A stretch of 64,000 nucleotides of DNA from Bimuria novae-zelandiae CBS 107.79 (taxonomy: Eukaryota; Ascomycota; Dothideomycetes; Pleosporales; Didymosphaeriaceae), in assembly GCA_010015655.1 (NCBI GenBank), contig ML976700.1, forward strand, positions 314,390-378,389, given 5' to 3'. The translations under genes and the position numbers were made by a program. Positions 49,701 through 61,190 of this stretch are shown piece after piece (the stretch's first letter is position 1; each line of letters starts with the position of its first letter). The notes under the pieces were generated by a model. It had not been told where the DNA came from and did not search any database. It saw nothing but the letters and a program-made list of their open reading frames with translations.

Positions 49701-51981
49701 TATATAGTTATAGTAGTTAAAAGAAAGCTTCTTTTTTTCTTAATTAATCGTAGGGTTGTACTTCTTTAACTAAGGTAGTTTTAAAATCACGTTGTAATTA
49801 GCTTCTTTAATAACGTTAAGGATAATTAGTTTCTAGCATCTATAAATTTTAAAAATTACTTTAATTTTAAATTTAATCCTCGTCTTACTAGGCATTAGTT
49901 ATCTATTTATAATATAAATAGTATAGGGTATAGCCTTCTTACGTTTATAGAGTCCTACTCTATTAAGTACTTTTTTTAATATATAATTTTCTTATACTCT
50001 TAAGTCTAGTATAGCTTTTATTTATATATCTTTAATCTATACTAGTAGCTTAATTAATGCCTAACTATTTATAGTATTTAGTTCTCTAAAGGTGTCTTCT
50101 TGCCTAAGCCTAGGTCTAAAAAACACATCTTCCTTATAGTAGACTCTATAGGCTAAAGGTATCCTTTATCTTTTCCTTCTAAGGCTATTGCTAAGCCTTT
50201 TCTTAGGAGGCTTCACTGTCTTTGTTTATTACTAATTTAATCCTAAAGGTTATTATTCCCTTAGATACTTAATTAAATCTATATTTTGCCTTCTAGTCTT
50301 TATGCTTTATATAACTAGGATATAAATATATTCACCATGCGTCTAATGCGTATTTTTTATTAATAACTAGTAATAGCGCTTAGTTTATTACTTTATTAAG
50401 GTATAGAAAGTATCGCATTTCTCGTTTATTTTAGAGATAAACGTTATAACGGGCAATAGGATAGTTAAACTACTCTTATTTATACTATAAGTATCTTTAA
50501 GGAAAATAGCTATATTCTTTATCTTAGTAATATATAGTATATTAATCTTCTCTGTAAAGGGTCTATTATATTGTTCTATACGTAGGGTTATAATAGTCTA
50601 GTTCGTACTATTATTTATAGTTTAGGTTTTTGTTTAGGTACTTGTTTTAAGAGTCTTTATTTTTATAGCGGTGATCTGCCTATTCACGTGCTACCTTACT
50701 AACTAAGGTAAGTTAGTAAGTATAGTACAGTGCTACTTTATAGTTTTTATCTTATTATTTTATTATTATAAAACTAAAGTCTCCTTCTCTTAGTTAGTAC
50801 TTTTCTAAGAAGTTAAAAATATTTATTATCTTACTAGCAATTAGTTTCCTCTAGCTAGGATAAAATATAAAAGATTAAGACACTAGCTATGTGTCATTTT
50901 TATTTAAACTTTTATATATATCCTTATATAGTTGTAAGTTAGAGGATTCTAATTATTCTAAGTCCTTATTTTAGAGATTAAGTTACTTAATAGCGTTAAC
51001 TGCTTACTATTTTTTATTAGTTATATTAGCGTCTCTAGTGGTTAGTACGTTTAACTATCTAATAACCTTATTCTTAAATCTATAGTTCCTGGCCATGTAG
51101 CCTAGTTTACTATATATATAGTAAAGGCACGTCCCGGTCCCTTATTTATAGGTTCTATTTAGGATACGTTCTTAGTTAGATTTATAAAAGCCTTTAATCT
51201 TTCCTGTTCTTTTCTTTATTACGTTAACTTGCTAGTACTAGATTCCTTCTATTAGTTAGTAACTATAATGAACTTAGTTTCTATGCTGCGACTATTATTT
51301 AGAGTTATAATAATTAATTTTTATAGTGGATACTTTATAACTTTTCTTCTTATTTTAGTTCTAGCGTAGATCTTATTCTAGTTTGTACTATTTATTATTA
51401 ATTTAAGTTGCTTCTACTGCGAGCGCTTATAAGGTATTAATTTTTACTCTACTACGTAATAGTTCTTCGCACACATATTGCTTAATCTCTTATAAAATAT
51501 AGTTTTAACACTAATATTATTCTATTTAACTTAGTTGGCATTCTTGCGGAATTTAAATTTATATTTAGCTACTAAATAAGTTTACTTCAGTTATTAAATA
51601 GCTCCCTAGTTAGTAATTTTAAAGTATTATAATCTTTTAAAATCTTATTCGTGGCGTCGCCCCCTATATTGACTCTAGCTAGGTATTAATTAACGTAAGA
51701 ACGAATCTACTTAAAGGCATCTCCCTTTGTATAGGTAGAAGTATATATAGTATTATTAGTATCTTCCTATTCTTTCTTTATTTTATAAAAGTATAGGTTA
51801 AGTTGCAAGATCTAAAGTTCTATATAATTAGGTTTACTATAAAAAAAGTTAGGCTTCGTATAAAAGCTTTTTATTTTTTTACTAGCTATAGTAATGCTTA
51901 CTTTTTTAAAAGTATTTATTTAAGTATTTATTACATTAGTAAAAAAGGTATCGGTAATGCTTATATTAAGGGTGTTTTAAA

Positions 51982-52335
51982 TATTAGGCCCTTATAGGTA
52001 GCTAGTTTAAAAGGGGGCTAGGTTTAGTTCTTAAGTAAAAGCGTTAAAAATATAAGTAAAGGTTTTATTAATAGCTTGCGCTTATTAATAGGACGTTAGT
52101 ATTAAAGGTGTATATAGTATAATTAAATTAATAAGAGCCTAAGTTAAATCTAAATAATAGATTAATAAATAGATTTAACACGAAGATAGAGAGTCTACTT
52201 TTAACGTTCTTATATATAAGTCCTATTCTATAAACCCTAATAGTCTTGAGAGTCCCAAAGTCCTATGTGTTAAGATATCTCTAGGACGTCCGATACTTCT
52301 AAAACGCGTGATTTGTTACGTGAGTCGTGGCTAAG
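51982..52335 (-). repeat. right-hand LTR of the outer Gypsy, first part (rest at 59131-59207)
   Basis: It begins TATTAGGCCC (TGTTAAG after mutation) and is cut at 52335 by the inner Gypsy. Similarity to the other LTR resumes after the CTAAG duplication at 59126-59130 and ends at 59207. Confidence 0.8.
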
Positions 52336-52773
52336 TGTTAAGTCCCCAAAAGGATAGCTAGTCCCTAAGGGGTTAGGGTTGGTTCTCGGGCAGGAATACT
52401 TGGTAGGACGGGAGAGGTTGTAGTGATAGCTTGCGCTTGTCACTGGGGCGTTGGTATTGAAGGTGTGTACGGCACAATCAAATCAACAAGGTTGCTTACT
52501 CAGATCCAAACGATAGATTGATAAACAAGATTAAACACGAATGCCATAAGGGCATTCGTGTGGGTTTATATACAAGAGGATTTCTGTACCATCCATTGTT
52601 TTGTTGCCATCCATGGCTGGTGTTGCCATCCATGGCTGGTACTGCCATCCATGGCTGGTACAGCCTTGGCTGGATGGTACATCACGTGACCTCGGTTGCG
52701 CAACCCCACCAAGTGTCACCCCCGCTGAGGGCCCGTTGGTCCTCCGCGTCCCATACATGTTCAGATCCTAATA
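52336..52773 (-). repeat. 3' LTR of the inner Gypsy (by pol orientation)
   Basis: It starts TGTTAAGTCC and ends CCTAATA (CAACA-type end after one C-to-T). It holds a perfect 10-bp hairpin at 52536-52560 (CACGAATGCC, 5-nt loop), three tandem 19-bp-period copies of GCCATCCATGGCTGGT (52606, 52625, 52644), and an 11-bp inverted repeat TGTACCATCCA (52585-52595 with 52671-52681) enclosing them. Confidence 0.92.
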
Positions 52774-52904
52774 TCACCTCCCCTCTTTCAGATAGCGTCC
52801 TCGGTATCCTCGTTCCGCGCCCCCTGGCTGCAGATACGGTCGTCGCATATAAATACTCGCGTGAGTCGCTGTTTTCGCGTTCTGGTCTTAATGCCTTCCT
52901 GACC

Positions 52905-53501
52905 ATGCCTAAGGATCCCAAGCCCCGCAAAGCGCGCGCGCCTCGCAAAAAGACTTTGACCCAAGAGCGGCGTGATCGCATTCGTCGTGTTGAAGGAAGT
53001 AGTAGGGAGATGCCTTTCCGCTGCAACCGCTGCGAAAAGCTGAACATTCGTTGTTTCGTGGATACTGCGTCTAGTCGTTGTGCTGGTTGTATCGCTGCAA
53101 GGAGCGAGTGTGAGCTGTTTGTTCCTAAAGAGGAGTAGGAGAAGGTAGAAGATAAAGAGCGTGAAAAGCAGCTAGAGTTAGCTCGCGTTAAGGAAGAACT
53201 TACTTGGCGTAAGCGCGAGTTATTAGAGATTAAGAGTCGTAAGAGGTTATTCGCGCGTTAGGATAGGCAGTTGCTGGATACTTAGGATAAGATACAAGAG
53301 ACGGAGAGCTCAAGTGCGGATACTCCGTTCTAAGATAATTTCCTCGCTGATCCGGGCTAGTTACAGGCCAACAATCTCCTTCCTAATCCATTAATAGATC
53401 TTTCTCTTAACGAGTTCCTATCTGGTTCTCCTTCGATCGTTCCGGGTTCCTTCTCGTGGTCTAACGATGGTATTGTGCCAACATTTAGCAACAGTTATTA
53501 A
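52905..53501 (+). pseudogene. antisense accessory frame of the inner Gypsy: basic region, Zn(II)2Cys6-like cluster, coiled coil
   Basis: The + strand frame, opposite to gag-pol, starts at an ATG 131 bp outside the LTR (MPKDPKPRKARAPRKK). A Lys/Arg-rich segment precedes six cysteines spaced C-x2-C-x6-C-x8-C-x2-C-x6-C (about residues 43-72), exactly the consensus of fungal Gal4-type binuclear zinc clusters. The frame is closed by TAG at 53136-53138 after 77 codons. The same frame then continues coherently: a Glu/Lys/Arg-rich coiled coil (KEREKQLELARVKEEL), then an acidic/hydrophobic tail (NPLIDLSLNEFLSGSP) to TAA at 53501, about 198 codons in all. The five internal stops each fit CAG, CAA or TGG mutated by RIP. 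So it was probably a DNA-binding-like protein, now broken. Whether it belongs to the element or was captured is unknown; a gag-like nucleic-acid-binding role is the alternative. Confidence 0.7.
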
Positions 53502-56500
53502 GGTTTACTTCTAGTTCCTATATGTCTTCTAAGTGTAGATATTCTTTCTACTTAATTAAGTAGGTTCGTGACTAATCCGTGTGTCGTAGTATCTTCTCAA
53601 CTTCGAATTCGGTTTCCTCCTCTAGTTAGTAATAGAAGGTAGTTTCAACTGGTGTTTCAGAGTCTGCTGGTTCTAATTGGTCTATATAGAATACTAGGTG
53701 TATTTTGGCGTCTGGTGGTAATTCTAATCGGTAGTTAACCGGTGATACTTGTTCGGAAATAAAAAATGGTCTAACCTTGACATGATCCAGTTTCTTGTGC
53801 TTTTTCTTCTGAGTTCGAAGATTTTTCGTAAGTAGATATGCTTTATCCCCCTTCTTCAGCTAAGGTGCCGTTTTTCTTTTTTAGTTTGTATAGGAAATGC
53901 TTTGCTGTTGAGCTTTCTCGAGGTTCTCTCGGAGTTATTGATGTATTTCTCTTATTTTTATAGCCGTGTTAATGGCTTCTTCCGTTCTAATCGTTATAGG
54001 AAATACTTAATTAAAGAGATGTAGATGTCTTCCGTAGTTCGCATAAAACGGTGTATGTCTAGTTACTGCTAATATCTTGTTGTTATATACTAATTATGCC
54101 ATTAGTAATAATAAAATCTAGTTATTCTTCTAGTTGTTGCAGTAGATGCGTAGGTACGTTTTAATCGTTTAATTCGTACGTTCTGTCTGTCCGTCCGTTT
54201 GCGGATGATAGGCTGTCGATAACTTCCGTTTTATTCTAATAAGTGCCATAAGGGTTGTCTAGTAGTTTAATGTGAAGAGTTTGTCTCTATCGCTAATAAT
54301 TGTCTTTAGAATGCCATAGTGTCGTATAAGTCGATCTAGGATGAGAAACGCGAGTTCCTTAGCCGTAGTTATCTTTTAACATGGTAATAGTTCCACGTAT
54401 TTAGTGAATCTGCATATAATTACCAATATCAAGTCATAGCTTATTCCTGTTGCTGGGTCTTTCGACTTAGGTAGTCTAGTTACAAAGTCTATTGCGATAT
54501 CTTCCCATAGTGCTGTTAGAATCTGAATTGCCTGCATCTCACCGTACTTAAGATAAGTGGCATGCTTGTTTCGTTAGCAGTCTACGCACTTGCGTATATA
54601 CGTTATTACTGCTTCCTTAATTCCTTAGAATGTGTAATTTCGTTGGATAAGTTCCATCGTTTTCTTGATGCCTGGGTGTCCGTATACTAGGTTATCATGG
54701 TATTGTCGTATAACCTCTGTCTGTTGTTCCTTGGGTACTTCTCGTGTGAGTACAAGGAGTTGATTAAGTTCTGCTGTAGGTTCTAAAGAACCATCGGGTT
54801 TTTGTTTTAGTATCGCGGAGTAGGTTTTTACTTTATCTCTTGCAAGGTCGTGTCGTCAGCTAAGTGCGTTTGCTCGTCCGTTTTCTTTGCCGGGTGTATA
54901 TGTAATCTTGAATTTGTATTGTCTAAGCGTTTCCGACTATCTTGCCTATCTTGGCGTAAGTTCTTTTGTGGTCGTGAAGCGTGTAAGGTTCTTATAATCC
55001 GTAAAGATCTTAAGTGTAGAGTAGCTAAGAGCGTAGATTCTCTAGTGCTTTAACGTTTTAACGATTGCGTATAGTTTCTTGTCGTGTACGTCATATCGTG
55101 CTTCCGTGTCGGTGAATTTGCATAAGTAATATGCAATAGGGTGCCATTTGCCATCCTTCTCTTGCTTCGCGCAGGCGCCTATCGCGAGGTCACTTGCGTC
55201 TGTTTCGATTTGTAGCGGTTTTCCATCCCTAAAGTGGATAAGTACTAGTGGCATAATGCATGCGGTTTTTAAGAGTTAAAATAATATTCTACACTCTGCA
55301 GTCTATGCGAATAGTGTATCTTTTCTTATAAGGTTTATAAGTAGTATCGTGATCTTTGCGTAATCCTTAATAAATTATCGATTAAATCTACAGAATCCTA
55401 AGAATTCTTAGATGTTCTTCGCTGTCTTTAGTATTGGCTAGTTCTTAATGTATTTAATCTTATTAGGTGCGACTTCGATTCCTTCTATGCTAATAACGTG
55501 TCCTAGGAATTTAAGTCGTGTTACGTGCTACTTGCACTTCTTTAGTTTAATCCTAAGGTGTGCCTTGTCTAGTGCTGTTAACACCGTCTGTACATGCGGA
55601 ATATAATCTGAATCGTTTTCGGAGTAAACGAGTATATTGTCTATGTATGCGATAACGAATATATCTAGGTAATTATAGAGTACGTAGTTAACTAGTGCTT
55701 GGAAGTTTGCTAGTGCGTTGGTAAGTCTAAAAGGCATAACTATGTATTCAAATAGTCTATAGCGTAACCTAAATACTGTCTTCCACTCGTCACCTTCCTT
55801 AATTCGTATGAGGTGGTATCCATCTCGTAAATCTATTAGTGTAAAACGTTTGGCTCTTAAGAGTCGGTCTCTTAATTCTAAGATATTTAGTAGTGGGTAT
55901 CAATTTTTAATCGTCATGTCGTTAATCTTTTAATAGTTAACACATGGTCGTGGTGTGCCGTCTTTCTTCATGACAAACATAAAAGGGCTGGCTACTAGTG
56001 ACTTTGATGGTCGTATATATCCTTTCGCGAGATTCGTCTCGATGAATTCCTTTTCTTGCTAGAGTTCTTTTCCAGTCTTGCCATATAGTGGTCCAAAGGG
56101 TGGCGTTTTCCCTTCTACTAGGTCTATCGCTAGATCCCAGGGCTGATGTTCTGGAAGGTTTGCTTTTCCCTCTCTCTTAGTGAACATATGATTCCATGCT
56201 CGATAGCACTCCGGAATTTCATGGTTTGTGCTTTCCTCCATCTTCTTGCGCTCTGTGACCTGGTGGTTCCTGCCAGCGTCTGCCAAGGGTTTCTTCCGTT
56301 TTTCGACTGTCCGTCGCGAGACTATAGTGTTGATAGCTCTCTTATCTACTATCATGCTCTATTAATGCGTAGGCTTTACTTATAATGCACAGTTGCAGCG
56401 CTTAAAGGATAGCTTTTTTCTCTTCTAATTAATTATAGGATTGTGCTTCCTTAACTAGGGTAGTCTTAAAATCACGTCGTGATTAGCTTTCTTAATAATG

Positions 56501-58687
56501 TTAAGGGTAATTAATTCCTGGTGTCCATAGATCGTGAGGGTAGTTTCGACCTCGTATTTAATCGTTGCTTTGCCGGGCATTAGTTGTCTATTCGCGACAT
56601 AGATAGCATAGGGTATAGCCTTCTTGCGCTTATAGAGTCCTGCTCTATTAAGTGCTTTTCTTAACACATAGCTTTCCTGTGCTCTTGAGTCCAGCATGGC
56701 TTTTATCCATGTTTCTTTAAGCTATACCAGTAGCTTAATTAATGCCTAACTATTTATAGCATTTAGTTCTCTAAAGGCGTCTTCCCTCCTGAGCCTAGGT
56801 CTAAAAAAGACATCTTTTCTATAGGTGGCTTTGCGGGATTAAGGTGTCCTTCCTTCCTCTTCTCCTGAGGCTGCTGCTAGCCCTTTTCTAGGAGAGCTTC
56901 ACCGTCCTCTTCCTTCGTTACCATTTTAATCCTAAGGGTCGTAGTCCCTTTTAGTATGCGATTAAATCCATGCTTTCCTTTTTACTCTTTGTGTTCCTTA
57001 TAATTAGGGTGTAAGCATGTTTGCCATTTGTTAGATGCGCATTTTCCATTAACTAGTAGCAACATTACTTAGTTTAGCGCTTAGTTAAGGTGTGGAAAGT
57101 ATCGCTTTTCACGTTTATCCCAGAGGTGAACGTCACAATAGGTGATAGGGCAGTTAAACCACTCCCATCTACATTATTAGTACGTTCGGGAAAAGTAGCT
57201 ATATTCCTTAGCTTAGTAATAAATAGTATATTAATCTTCTCCGCAGAGGGTCTATCGTATAGTCTTATGCGTAGGGTTACGGTAGTCTAGGTCGTACTGT
57301 GGTTCGTAGTTCGGGTTTTCGTTTGGGTATTTCTTCTTGGGGTCTTCGTGGGCGTAGTGGTGATCTGCCATTTCTCTTGCTGCTTTACTGACCAGGTCAG
57401 GTTGGTAAGCATGAAAAAATGCTTCTGCATAGTCTTGTCGTTCTATCGCCGTAAACCCGAAGTCTCCTTCTCGAGGTTGGTGTTTTTCTAAGAAGTCGAA
57501 AACATTCGTCGTCTTGCTAGTAACAGGTTTGTTCTAGCTAGGGTAAGGTGTAAGAGATCGAGGTATTGGCTCTATTTCTTTCTTGTCTAAACCTTTGTAT
57601 GCATCCTCGTAGAGTCGCGAGTTAGGCAAGTCTAATTACTCTAAGTCCTTGTCTAGGATGTCGGATTGCTTAATAGAGGGTATCACCTGCTATTCTTCGT
57701 TGGTTACTTCTATGTTATCGACGGTAAGTACGTTTAACTATTTAATAACCTTGTTCTTAGATCTGCAGTTCCTGGCGATGTGGCCTAGTTTGCCATATAT
57801 AAAGTATTTACGCGTCTTAGTCCCCTATTGTCGGGTTCTATCTAAGATACGTTAGTTAGGCTTTCGGAAGCCTATAGCCTTTCCTGTTCCCTTTTCCAGG
57901 TTATTAAACTGGATATCTTTTATAGGTTAGGGTCCGTAGTAGTTGCGTTGCTGGCGTCGAGGTGTTTTCGGCGGCGCTCTATAGACTACAGGTGCCTGTT
58001 ATCCGAAACTAACGTTCCTTAGGTTCTTGCGTAGCTCTTCTTGCAATGCAAACCATTCCCTATTAATGCGAATAGTCTCTTCGTACAGTTCTTCCAAGGT
58101 CTCTATTTTTGTACCACTGCGCAGGAGTTCTTCGCGCACATTACGTTTAAGGCCTTATTTATACATTATTTTAAGAGATTCATCCTCCCAGTCAAGTTAC
58201 ACGGCGTACTTGCGAAATTCGGCTGCATACTCGGCTACAGATTATTACTATCGGATTGTCTAGATCGCCTGCTCAGCGATAGCGGTTTTATTAGCAATTC
58301 CAAACATCTATTAAAGGCATTTCTTAAAGTTAGCGTAGTCCTTAATAATATCGATAGCGTCTTCGTTGCGGTTAATGTAGTCTTTATCTTTATTATCGTA
58401 ATCTATGTCTAGGTACTTAACTAAGTAGGGATAGATCCATTCTTCAGCGCTTCCTTACATGTAGGTCGCGGCGAAGATAACCTTCTTTTTATCTTCAAGA
58501 TCTTAGTTCTGGTCAAAGAAATAGAGGTCTAGCTATAAAAGCCAGGTATTAAGGAGACTGCGATTACCATTATACAAATTAGGTTTATGCGCCTTGTTCT
58601 TGCCATCCCCTATAGGGGTGACATGGTTGTCCAAAGCCACGGAAGAGTTAGGGGTCCTATTAGTATTTATGTTAAGGGTGTTCAAAA

Positions 58688-59125
58688 TGTTAAGTCCCTA
58701 AAAGGATAGCTAGTCCCTAAAGGGTTAGGGTTAGTTCTCGGGCAGGAATACTTAGTAGGACAAGAGAGGTTATAGTAATAGCTTACGCTTGTCACTAGGG
58801 CGTTAGTATTAAAGGTGTGTACGGCATAATCAAATCAACAAGATTGCTTACTTAGATCCAAACAATAGATTAATAAACAAAATTAAACACGAATGTCATA
58901 AGGGCATTCGTGTGGGTTTATATACAAGAGGATTTCTGTACCATCCATTGTTTTGTTGCCATCCATGGCTGGTGTTGCCATCCATGGCTGGTACTGCCAT
59001 CCATGGCTGGTACAGCCTTGGCTGGATGGTACATCACGTGACCTCGGTTGCGCAACCCCACCAAGTGTCACCCCCGCTAAGGGCCCGTTGGTCCTCCGTG
59101 TCCCATACATGTTCAGATCCTAACA
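58688..59125 (-). repeat. 5' LTR of the inner Gypsy (by pol orientation)
   Basis: Same length as the other LTR, ending CTAACA. By hand comparison, differences are all transitions: about 19 in the first 215 bp and only 3 in the last 223 bp. The hairpin seen in the other copy is spoiled here by one C-to-T. Confidence 0.92.
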
Positions 59126-59509
59126 CTAAGTTAGGAATCTTGACTAAGCGTACGGATAAGTGCCAGTGCCCCGCCCGCATTATATTGAATCTTAATAGAT
59201 CTTAATACTCTACTAGTAAGGTCTTTTATTTAGTAGCGCTCTAGTTTTCTAATTTATTATTAGTTTTCTTAGTATTATTGTAGGAAGCTTCTACTTTCTT
59301 ATTTGAAATTTATATAGCTTCTCCTATACTAATATTAGTTTTTACCTTTTTTTATTTCTTTTAGTAAAGCGCTTTATGAGTGCTATTAGTATTATTAATT
59401 TACTAAACCTCTTCTTTTTTTCAGGATTCTCTGTGTCGTCTGCATCCTGTAACTAGACACTCTTAAAATTTTAGGTTTTTATATAATAGTATTGTTTTTA
59501 GTGCTACTA

Positions 59510-61188
59510 ACGTATTCCACATGCGAGCGGTGCACCCCGGTAAGCGACGCACTTTTTCTTCGCAACACTAACTTATACTTCTTAATTATCGCTATTACTA
59601 TTAGCACTCTCTAAAAACAAGCTACTAAGGGTAATATCTAATTTAGAAGATAGCCCTTTAGCCTCTTAGTAGGTTTACACGTTATACCCTAGCTTATTAC
59701 ACTTGCTATAAAGCCATTAGTGCTGCATGCTACTCTCTCTACTATCCTCCCTACCTGCTTGCAAGCGCTGCCTCTTCGTAGGACGCTCTTTTGCAGCTGC
59801 TAGCTACAGTCCTTTTATAGTAAGTAGTGTTCCTCCAGTCGGTATACGTGTCCTTTTACGTGATTTCCGCTTTATGTGAGCTATATTTACCTCCTTTAGC
59901 TCCTTAATACGTGCCTTTATTAGCTTAAACTTATACGCTATCTTCTACGCGCTCTTTATAAATAATAATAATACTTTTTCTACTAGTATTAGAGAGCTTT
60001 AGATAGTATTTAAAAATTTCTTTAATACTAAGGTAGATTGCTCCCTAATCTTGTGCGTATTACTAGGTATTTATAACTACTGTAGAATAGGTTTATCTAG
60101 GGGAGCTAGTACCGTCTTTAACTAGATATTTAATTAATCTAATACTAAATATAGGTTAAAGAGTACTAAGCTAGCACCTTAGAAAACTTTTTTAATTTAT
60201 TCTTTATTAATTAACGCGTTAATCATATTAATAAACGCAAGTAAAAACTTAGCTTTAGTAATATAGTTAATATAACTCTATATAAGTTACTTAACTTAGC
60301 GTAAGTACGCCTTCGTTATTAGCGAAAAATAACCTCTATCTAGTAGCTATAGGATGTGCGATAAGTGTGGCGGCACTATAATTCTTTATTAGGGAGGTAG
60401 GTTATCCTTAGTATACTAGCTAGCGAGGTATATCTTTACCTAGAAAATAATAAAGGGTAGGATCTTTTACCCCGCACTACTAACACCTAATATAATTAAT
60501 ATTTACTTTTTATTACCTCCTTACACCTGCTTTAGTTTCCTACGCCCTTTAGAGCTAGTAATAACCTTTTAGCTTGTTAAAATTACACCTATTATAAAAC
60601 TAAACTTATTAAAATTCTATATATTCTTATCCTATATGCCATATTTTGTCTTTATATTCTATATAAGTTAAAACTAATTTAATACGATAGTAGGATTCTT
60701 GCATAGTATTTTTAAGTAGTCTAGCTTATAATTAAACCTTATTATAAGCTTAGATATATGCTTAATAAAGCTATATAGCTAGTTCTTACTAACTTAGCCT
60801 TAGCTACGTATAGCTAGTAAATTATCTACTATATCTTAAATCTGCGTAAGGATTACAGGGTATCCTTACTTAGTAAGGTCTAAGATATACTAGAGAATTA
60901 TTTCCTCTTCTAACTTTATAAGCTTTATTAAGTTTAATTATATTTTATTACGTAGGACGCTAGCGTGTCTCTAGTAGATTATAGTCTTAAGCATATTATA
61001 CGTAGTAGTAGCGCGTTAAACTAACCAAATTTAATTCTAAGAGATAAATTATAGTAAGCTACACTTATGCTTCCTTTAAAATAGTTTAACTACTATGTGT
61101 TGAGCCATTGTGTGTTAATTGTTAAGTGGTGTGGGCTTAACAAAAGTGTGCCACTCGCCCGGGTGCGTCGCTCGGATGTAGAATACGT
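59510..61188 (-). mobile_element. second pogo/Fot1-type relic
   Basis: Imperfect inverted ends beginning ACGTATTC (59510 onward and before 61188) are flanked by TA (59508-59509 and 61189-61190). The first 45 bp of each end stay GC-rich and similar to each other, with several differences. On the minus strand a degenerate version of the LQPLD-GxFxP block is readable at about 60325-60375 (PHLSHIL, then LLDRGYFS), and a possible N-terminus MAQHIVVKLF at about 61113. The interior is RIP-mutated with stops throughout. It differs in end sequence from the relic at 38514, so it is a different family. Confidence 0.75.
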
Positions 61189-61190
61189 TA

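Larger units (their letters stand above)
52336..59125 (-). mobile_element. inner, structurally complete Gypsy element with extra antisense frame
   Basis: 438-bp LTRs (52336-52773 and 58688-59125) and a perfect 5-bp duplication CTAAG (52331-52335, 59126-59130) define a 6790-bp element. Pol reads leftward: gag with a zinc-knuckle remnant at about 57770-57815 (GKLGHIARNC), protease at 56455-56697 (MLDSRAQESYV), RT at about 55500-56360 (palm motif [17 protein letters not shown]), RNase H at 55042-55254 (QIETDASDLAIGAC), and integrase at about 53650-54900 (decayed). RIP is moderate, with local open frames of 60-100 codons between stops. On the opposite strand, between integrase and the 3' LTR, is a further frame (52905-53501). 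Inserted in the outer Gypsy LTR. Confidence 0.93.
45392..59207 (-). mobile_element. outer Gypsy element, RIP-mutated, interrupted by a younger Gypsy and a solo LTR
   Basis: Two related LTRs (45392-45823 and 51982-52335 continued at 59131-59207) bound an internal region of about 6.2 kb. The flanking pentamers are CTCCA (45387-45391) and CTCTA (59208-59212), which agree if one C-to-T change is allowed. The pol genes read leftward: an RT motif at about 48925-49000 (YLDIFIIAYIDNIF) and a gag zinc-knuckle remnant at about 51085-51125 (SKLGYMARN). Heavy CpA-to-TpA change leaves no open frame. A solo LTR (46204-46578) and a complete second Gypsy (52336-59125) are inserted in it. Between the left-hand LTR and integrase lies a decayed + strand frame described separately. 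Confidence 0.82.

Noticed and set aside
52518..52904. N-terminal extension of the antisense zinc-cluster frame into the LTR
   Set aside because: The frame is open back to 52518, but this part is LTR sequence with hairpins and tandem repeats, and the other LTR opens a similar frame with no zinc cluster. The ATG at 52905 before the basic region is a better start.
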